Below, piece by piece: positions 57,000-64,000 of a DNA stretch of 64,000 nucleotides. The notes below the pieces were generated by a model, which saw only the letters and a program-made list of their open reading frames with translations, was not told the origin of the DNA and did no database searches. This DNA is from Haliotis asinina (lineage: Eukaryota; Mollusca; Gastropoda; Lepetellida; Haliotidae). The position numbers and the translations under genes were made by a program. The stretch spans positions 33,531,054 through 33,595,053 of the forward strand of contig NC_090282.1 in NCBI RefSeq assembly GCF_037392515.1, read 5' to 3'. Positions within the stretch are counted from its first letter, which is position 1, and each line of letters starts with the position of its first letter.

Positions 57000-59900
57000 T
57001 CTAATGGCTACTCTAATGTTATACTGTATACCATAGCGTCCACGCTGAGTGCCCTTTAGAATGGGTAGGTCAGTGTGTGATGTTGTCACTGATAAAAAGC
57101 ACATCATGAAAATGAAGCAGAACTGCAAACACATCCTTTCCCAGTCATCTGCCATCCACAGAGAGGGCCTAACCATTTTGAAAGCATCATTGGAACAGTG
57201 AGTTGAACAATGAACTTGGTATAAGTGACATATTAACAAAAAACAACAGTAAACGCAATGCTATGATCTTTTCACTTGTGACAAAAGAATGTGTAAAAAG
57301 GGGATGAATTAGACTTCACAACAATGTTCATTTCTGTTTGCCAACCGGGGGTACATTGGTATGTTAAATACACATGACAGCACAGATTTGGAAATTACTG
57401 TACAATCATTTGTTAAAATGATATTTACGTCAAATCTTAGTATATATCGCGTCATCCGTTTGAAGGACATTGGAAAGTTGACAAGCTCTGTAACAGATTT
57501 ACAAGATCCAGGGGATACATGACAGAAAACCAGATTAAGTGTAAATAGAGCGCTAGCAAACCTACCATTGAAAATGTAAAACAACAACAAACTAAAATCA
57601 CTGCAGAATCTAAGAACAGAATACGTTAATCTGATTACGATCCATTTGAAATTGATATTGGCATTAGTGCTAGATGTGCAGATTGCTCTCTAGTGACAAA
57701 AAACAAACATATGTATTACTAAATAACGCTATTTTGAGTTCAATAGTGCTCTTTACTCTGTGTATAAGAAAATGCTCTTTACTCTGTGTATAAGGGAAGA
57801 ATTTACGTAAACACCTGCTTGCGTGAAAACCCAACCTAAATCAAAGCGTACATATCTACACCTTTTTATCAATAACACTTATGGAAATCACATCATTATT
57901 GGTTTTATTAAGGAATATTCAATGAAAGGTAGACTTTCACCCCCTATATAGAACACCCCTAGGGTAGGCTTACTCGACTCTACGCCATTTATTTAGTGGA
58001 CATCTACGGAAATGTCAGACGCCCACATGTGTGGGCAAGACCTTCGGGCAAGACCTTGGAAGGAGATACGCAGCATTGTTGAAGAATGGGGGTTTTGAAA
58101 AATGTTACCATCGCTGAATAATGTGTCTTTAGAAGCCATGCTTATTGCTTGCATGAAAAGCAAATAACGGCTTTGTTGTATTTTAACAGGTGTTTCTTTT
58201 TAGGTTCCAATATTATATGCACATGGCTTGTGTGGGAAGTACCTCTCTTGTCTTCAATCAGATATGTGTGTCCTATACGGTGGATGATATACTGTACATG
58301 TTCATTTCCAAAGATCCAAACATCAAAATGTTGGTAAGAACTCAGATTCAGTTATGATTTCAACATGAAATGACACTCTTTCGTCTCCCACGCAACAAAG
58401 ATTATGTTTTATAACACATGAAAATTAATGACATTTGAATCCACTTGTTTTCTGGACACAATACAATTGTAAAGCGCCTAAATATCCACATGTTACAGGC
58501 CAAATTCCTCGCAAGGAACAGATATTTTACCCCGTCTAACAGAAATTTTGAGGCACTAGGTTCAAAGTCATAACAATTCTTATCCTTCCAGGTATCCATT
58601 CATTGTAAAGTGAACAAATGCGGTTTTGAACTTACTCACTTGCACAGGGTGAGACTACATGTGTCCCATGAGCTTCGTTGCGTGGCAGGTCCTGAAAAGT
58701 CTCATGAGTCTGACTGCCCAACACGGTCACTCATCGAAAGACCGTTACCAACGCTGCTTATCACTAACTTCAGCTGATTAGGGACCTGGGCTCCGTGCAA
58801 CAGACTGTACACTACCACTTTATCACTTTTCGTCTTTTAGAAATATGCTAGAAGTACTGGGCTTTCCACAAATCGTTTATCTGTCAATTTTACATGCCCT
58901 TTTAGATCTTAAAGGGTGTTTTGGGTGTGACGTAGGTACGAAGTAGTTTATTGTGTGAGCGCCGGATGCCTAGGTCATCCTGGTCGTGTTTCCCATTTTC
59001 GCTGACACCAGGTGTCATCACTGATCTTCAGTGGTTACTTCGTATAATATTCAATCATCACTATTCTGCTTTTCATGCTCCATGAAATCCCCTTGGAGTC
59101 TGTAAATTCGACAGTTTTGATCATTTTATTTTACACACAGGTAGGTAGTTTTACTATAAATATGCCACTGTCGTTATCTTTGGAGAAGTCACATGGAGCT
59201 GACAATAACTGATATCTAACTTGATTAGGTCGATACCAAGAGAGATGTGTATCGTCTAATGCATTGCCCATCGTGACAACCAGTCGTGAAGACGGAGTTC
59301 ATAGACATTCTGGGTTGAAAGAAAGGATCGAGTTCTGTAAACCAATCTGTACTGTCACGGGAGGTTTGGTTTTAATCATTAACCTTGCTTCAGTTGTGTC
59401 TATTTAGTCGTAAGATTTGACCCTATCACTTAATAAGATCCCGATACATTCAATGATCGAGACAAATGACAAATTGGTCGTGGGACATAAATATCCTCAA
59501 TATTCTCAGTTCACACTAGCCGTGAGTGAACTGTATCCACCGGATGCTGGTTGATACACAGTGTAGCTTATATTATAGATGTTCTTGTATGTGAACATTG
59601 TGAGACATAACCAAATGAAACATTATTTATAGCGTTACGATTTAACTGCTCACAATGTACATTGTGTGAAGCCTGTTGGTGTCTGTTGAGCAGCATTGGA
59701 AGACTTTAAAATAACTCAACAACTTTCAGAGTTCATGTAGTTTTACTTGCATACCTGTGAATCAACGAAATATTTAAACGTCACTATATCTCCCAATATG
59801 TCCTGATTTGACACGTGAGTATTGCTACAAGCGCCAAAAACACAACTCACCCACAGACTGTTTCAAACAAAACATGAAAACAACCACGAAGCAAAATATA

Positions 59901-61920
59901 CAATCACAAAATACACACTTTTAAACCTACATAGAACACAAGCTTATGAGTTTTACCCAGTTTACTCAGTCAGAGAATATTGTTGTAAGTCGTTTTTAGC
60001 TCGACGTCACATATATCAGGACAGGGGAACACCACATTCGGTTAAATGGTCTCGTGCAATAGTAACTAATAGTTGGACGATATTACTTATATCTTGATGT
60101 GTAGTCTTATATAAAGAGCATCTACAGTAATGGATAATGGATACATAAGACAGTTTCAAGTCGTGTAGTCAGAAAGAGACGTTACCCAGACATTGCCCAG
60201 ACAAAGGCCAGGAATACTACTATAATAACCCAACGTGGCTCAGAAATGATAGAACAAATCTCAAAGGACTATCGAACGTGCCTTAACTATGTACAAATAA
60301 GTAGCAGCTAAAATACAATGTTGGTAAAATCGCTTCTGAAATATTTGGACGTATGGATGTGTTCCTAGCTGCTAACGTATATCTGGGAGAAACTGATCTT
60401 CCCGTCTAGTGATCGACAGATATGTTGAAGGCCAGAAAGTATTCTACGGAATAAATATGTAAAATATTACGATAATTGATAAACATGACCCATAACACTG
60501 ACCTCTACTTAGATAATGTAGATAATTTCCCTTCCTACTCTGAAGTATACAGGAATCACTGATACGATTAGATTATAACATTTGTCTGTCAGTCTTCATG
60601 GATCATTATAACTAATATCATAGAATTGTTACGGTTAATAACACGTGACAACATGTGTAAGAAATCCCCTTTGAACCAGCAAAATATATCACTGACAAGT
60701 CTAAAATATATAATATTATGCATCGAGCAAAGAGCAAGATACAAAGATTCACAACAGAGTTTTATAGTACAAGGCAGCAGAATCCAAACTAAAGGAATGG
60801 ATCACACACAAATATCAAATATTAACTCAGCAGAATTTTACAGTGAGACCAGGTATACTAACTGAAGTTAGTTCCACAGTGTGCTGTCAGGCAAGGAGTG
60901 TCCAACATGAATATGACGTTGTTGACAAACAGGTGTTGATAGGCAGAGGCACACAATTCGGGTAAATTCCTAGTGTAGGTCCGTGTTGTTCCTCAACACA
61001 ACAACCAGTCATATTCTGGACGAGCCCCCAGTTTTGTTACGGAACAAAAGCTATAAGAAATCCTCTTTCATCCAGCAAAATATAACACATAGAAGTCTAA
61101 AATCTTCAATAATAGATTAAGCAAATAATGAGCAAATTCCGAAATGTGACCCACTCCAACTCAAAACTCTAAACATTTGTGTCCCGATGATAACTATCAT
61201 TTAATCAATGATAGTACCAAATTACGGAAAGCACACTCTCGTAACAAAATATCTTTTGTTTTGCTGATTCGAAGTTATTGCCAGTGGTCCCAGAACTTCA
61301 TCATAAGATTAACGACCAATAGTCAGGCTGCTACTCTCTATTCATAAAATTTATAAATAGGATATGTCACTCAGTCAGGTCTGACTACGGACACCTGTCA
61401 TGAAATACATACGCTGCCTACTGACACAAGCGGTCATCTCAACATATTTAATACTTTTCATGTGTGTTGAATATGTCTCATCTATTGATTAACATCTTAC
61501 GTGTCATTCTTTCATAAAGTTTATCTTAAGATAAATAAAAGAGTATGATGCCTGGTACCCACAGAAAAAAACCCATCGCACTGAATGTCTCAAAATGCAT
61601 GTCAGTGGCTGACTTCGGCTTATGTGCACAAGATTGCTGTTTTAATCTCATGGGACCAAATTTCCTTCTCGAATGATCGTGTCTGTTTATGAGACGAATT
61701 CGTGCAACCGGAAATGAAATGATGACAACTATAACAGGGAATGGTCGGAATCGACCGGTACTCCTAGTTATGCATAATATTCCAGACCCCGGCATTCGAC
61801 TGGTCAGGATTTGACTGTTTATGGGTGGCATGATCACCCAAAGAAAAGGACTGGATAATGTTACGTATGATAGGACATGCCGTGTACTTAACTACTTTAA
61901 CTCCACAGTGAGATTATCAT
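57000..61920. other. Non-coding stretch with one candidate exon
   Basis: Mostly AT-rich sequence. A 27-bp duplication (GCTCTTTACTCTGTGTATAA) lies at about 57747-57795. Apart from the candidate exon at 58204-58333, nothing is supported. Confidence 0.4.
58204..58333 (+). other. Candidate isolated exon
   Basis: It is flanked by a good acceptor (TTTCTTTTTAG) and a good donor (TTG|gtaagaac). One frame is open for 43 codons with protein-like composition (MACVGSTSLVFNQICVSYTV). A second frame is also open. No partner exon or domain was found. Confidence 0.2.
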
Positions 61921-61927
61921 ATCTTAG

Positions 61928-62028
61928 GTGATGTCTCTATCCCCCACGAAGACCCAACCATCGTCCGCTTCGCCCGTCCTGGATTTGCCTTTGAGATGAC
62001 CGCTCCTACTTGCTTCTATTTATGGTGA
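61928..62028 (+). other. Candidate isolated coding exon with a stop
   Basis: After a CATATCTTAG acceptor, a GC-rich stretch encodes DVSIPHEDPTIVRFARPGFA then FEMTAPTCFY before TGA at 62026-62028. The third-position bias and sudden GC rise against AT-rich flanks suggest a real or recently real exon. Family not recognised. It could also be an exon fragment of a retrocopy. Confidence 0.3.
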
Positions 62029-62329
62029 TAGTGAGACTCCAAGTAGCTGCATCATTAATAGTTTCAGCGTGAACGTTACTATTTTAACGTCATCTCTAAT
62101 TTGTGATAAAACTAAATCTATTTTTTTTAATCTTTTGTAATACATCATTGCCGCACTAATCTCTCCAAGTAATATCCCTTTTTCACGTTTCTTGTATCCT
62201 TACCACTGCAACTGAAGTTAGGCTGAACGTATTTTCACAGATATGTCACTCTTTCACATATAAACTACATAAATTGTAGAGAAAAACGCGAAAAATATAT
62301 GTTATCCTATTTCTGACAGTACTATAGTT

Positions 62330-62490
62330 TAAACTCTAGACGCTAGTTTTCATTCTGACTGTGATATTTTAGCTGCTTTACTGTCCTATGGTGAACAGTT
62401 TTTTAAATATTATATACATATTTCATTTCATTTTCATGTATGTTCTCGTCACGGCATGGCTGTGATCTTTAATCTTAACTCACTAACTCA
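62330..62490 (+). repeat. Possible LINE 3' tail, weak
   Basis: CGCTAGTTTTCATTCTGAC, GATATTTTAGCTGCTTTACT and TTCTCGTCACGGCATGGCTG then TTAACTCACTAACTCA resemble the tails at 5535-5775 and 27440-27670, but more diverged. Confidence 0.45.
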
Positions 62491-62776
62491 TAAGATTAAT
62501 ATTATTCATCATTTATACTAATCCAACACAAAAATAAATGTTTGGATGCAAAACAAACATTTTCCTGAAATGTTTTCATTTCTATTGTATCTCGTAAGCG
62601 GCAGAATTTCTGCACTTGTGATTTCAAGATAAAAGAAAATGCACTACCGTGTCAAAGGACTGTATTGACAGGTCTCGATTTTTACTCACCACTGTCGTAT
62701 AACAGGAGTACCGCTGTTAGGCTGCAGGAAAGTATACCCTTTTCAATGCCAGCCTAGTTAGAATTTAACAAAAGCG

Positions 62777-63166
62777 TTACACACCACTTGAAATCTGTTT
62801 CTGCATATGATCCGGACTGATTTGAATTTGACACTGGTGTTTTATATATAAGACGGTTAGATGGTAGAAAACCCTTCTTTTCGGTCCTAAAACATATCGA
62901 CTTCTTTGATCCGTCGATTGTGGAATAAGCTTAAATGTAATAACTATGCTATTTAAGGCCATGTCTGTTGGAACCATTTCAAACCGTTCATCTAAGGGTG
63001 ACGGGTTTTGTATGTCAGCTTGCTCAGACAGGAAGGGCTGATTCCAATATTCTTTTTGAGTGTATTTAACAACTGCAACATCTGGCAATCTCTCTGGGAG
63101 ACATCTGGCAGCCACTTTAGAGACATTCAATATGTTTATCGTCTCTATTGGGCCAAACGTTTGCAT
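62777..63166 (-). other. Hypothetical 129-codon ORF
   Basis: An uninterrupted frame from an ATG at 63166 beginning MQTFGPIETINILNVSKV, mixed composition with no low complexity. No domain, signal peptide or membrane segment is seen, and no splice context supports it. The remaining sequence to 64000 holds nothing recognised. Confidence 0.25.
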
Positions 63167-64000
63167 ACAAAACCATCATACATGATATTTGTTTGCAGTG
63201 TTAGAATATGACATATTTCACGTGACTGGGTGGATGAAGGACACGAAAATCAGTCGATATATTTATATATTGTGTAATTAAAGGATGGGTGGATTCTGTA
63301 GTGTAGAAATGTTTGCTTCCGGTGAAATGACACCGGAAATTGTGAAATCGAATGGCATCACAATGCGTATTCGGATTCGCTCACAATAACGTATGTAAAT
63401 TGTATGAAATTGCATGTGTGAGTTGTATACAATTTATTCATGCTATTTGTTGATACAAAACCGAAATCACATTGAAATTTAACCTTAACATATGCTTATT
63501 CGGTTTTAAAAGGAAAACTATTTATGTGAGGAATACAATCAATGACTTTGCGTCGTCATAATAGGACTGCCAATGGCATAAAATGATTAATACCAATTTT
63601 CATTAATTTTGTAACCACGATTAATCATCATCTTTAGGAAAGTATCTGAACAATCGGAATATACAGAGACAGAAACTACACTTCATCTTTCAGCTGCACA
63701 CCGGTGTGGTTAAGTGATGGCCCAAAATATACCAATTAAACAGACTCTAACAGGCATGCCAAATTACAGCTTTCTTCTCAAATTACACCAGTGACTAGTA
63801 TCTTTTTATGTTCCAGACTAAGTCAAAAGGGATTAGCAAAGGTATGTTACAAGAACACATGGATGACGCTCTATCTCCATGATATCACATCTCACCGTTG
63901 AGAAGACGGCTCTACATTGTTATCAGGACATGTGTCACTGGAAATAATGTGATGTATGGCAGATAGAAAACCCTCGGCTTCGCCTGTCTTGCACTTACAT

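Overview
The window looks like nuclear DNA of a gastropod mollusc, most likely an abalone-type vetigastropod. It is AT-rich and gene-sparse, with many short exons separated by introns. It carries several repeat families whose tails run into TCAC/GTGA microsatellites, as I know from abalone-like genomes. Species identity is inferred from repeat style only. All gene models were assembled by eye from splice sites, exon phases and protein motifs; nothing was aligned.

Layout. 1-13 kb: a Tc1/mariner pseudogene at the left edge, then a long stretch with microsatellites, one LINE 3' tail and a 157-bp direct repeat pair, and no gene I can defend. 13.0-17.25 kb (+): gene A, a two-CUB protein with a signal peptide and a short hydrophobic C terminus. 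17.3-24 kb: SINE pieces, a CpG-rich hairpin and an internally deleted Jockey-like retrotransposon (-). 24.06-45.67 kb (+): gene B, 29 exons, a signal peptide, nine CUB domains in a row, one transmembrane helix and a short tail. Its introns hold a 553-bp tandem triplication with a 50-bp hairpin, MITEs, LINE and SINE remnants and a G-quadruplex-type minisatellite. 46.63-53.04 kb: a degraded Polinton-like element with ~140-bp terminal inverted repeats. It keeps only packaging and virion-type genes (-) and is split by a 5'-truncated RLE-type LINE (-). 53-64 kb: mostly non-coding with repeats; two candidate isolated exons and one hypothetical ORF are noted.

CUB genes. Every CUB domain in both genes is encoded by three exons with the same phases (enter in phase 1, inner junctions phase 2 then phase 1, exit phase 1). 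Each domain is therefore a symmetrical cassette that can be duplicated or skipped without a frame change. Gene A ends in a GPI-signal-like tail and gene B in a transmembrane helix, so the two look like tandem paralogues with different membrane attachment. Gene B is open over 1,149 codons except for two in-frame stops, a TGA in the first CUB and a TAG in the fifth. Both lie inside skippable modules.
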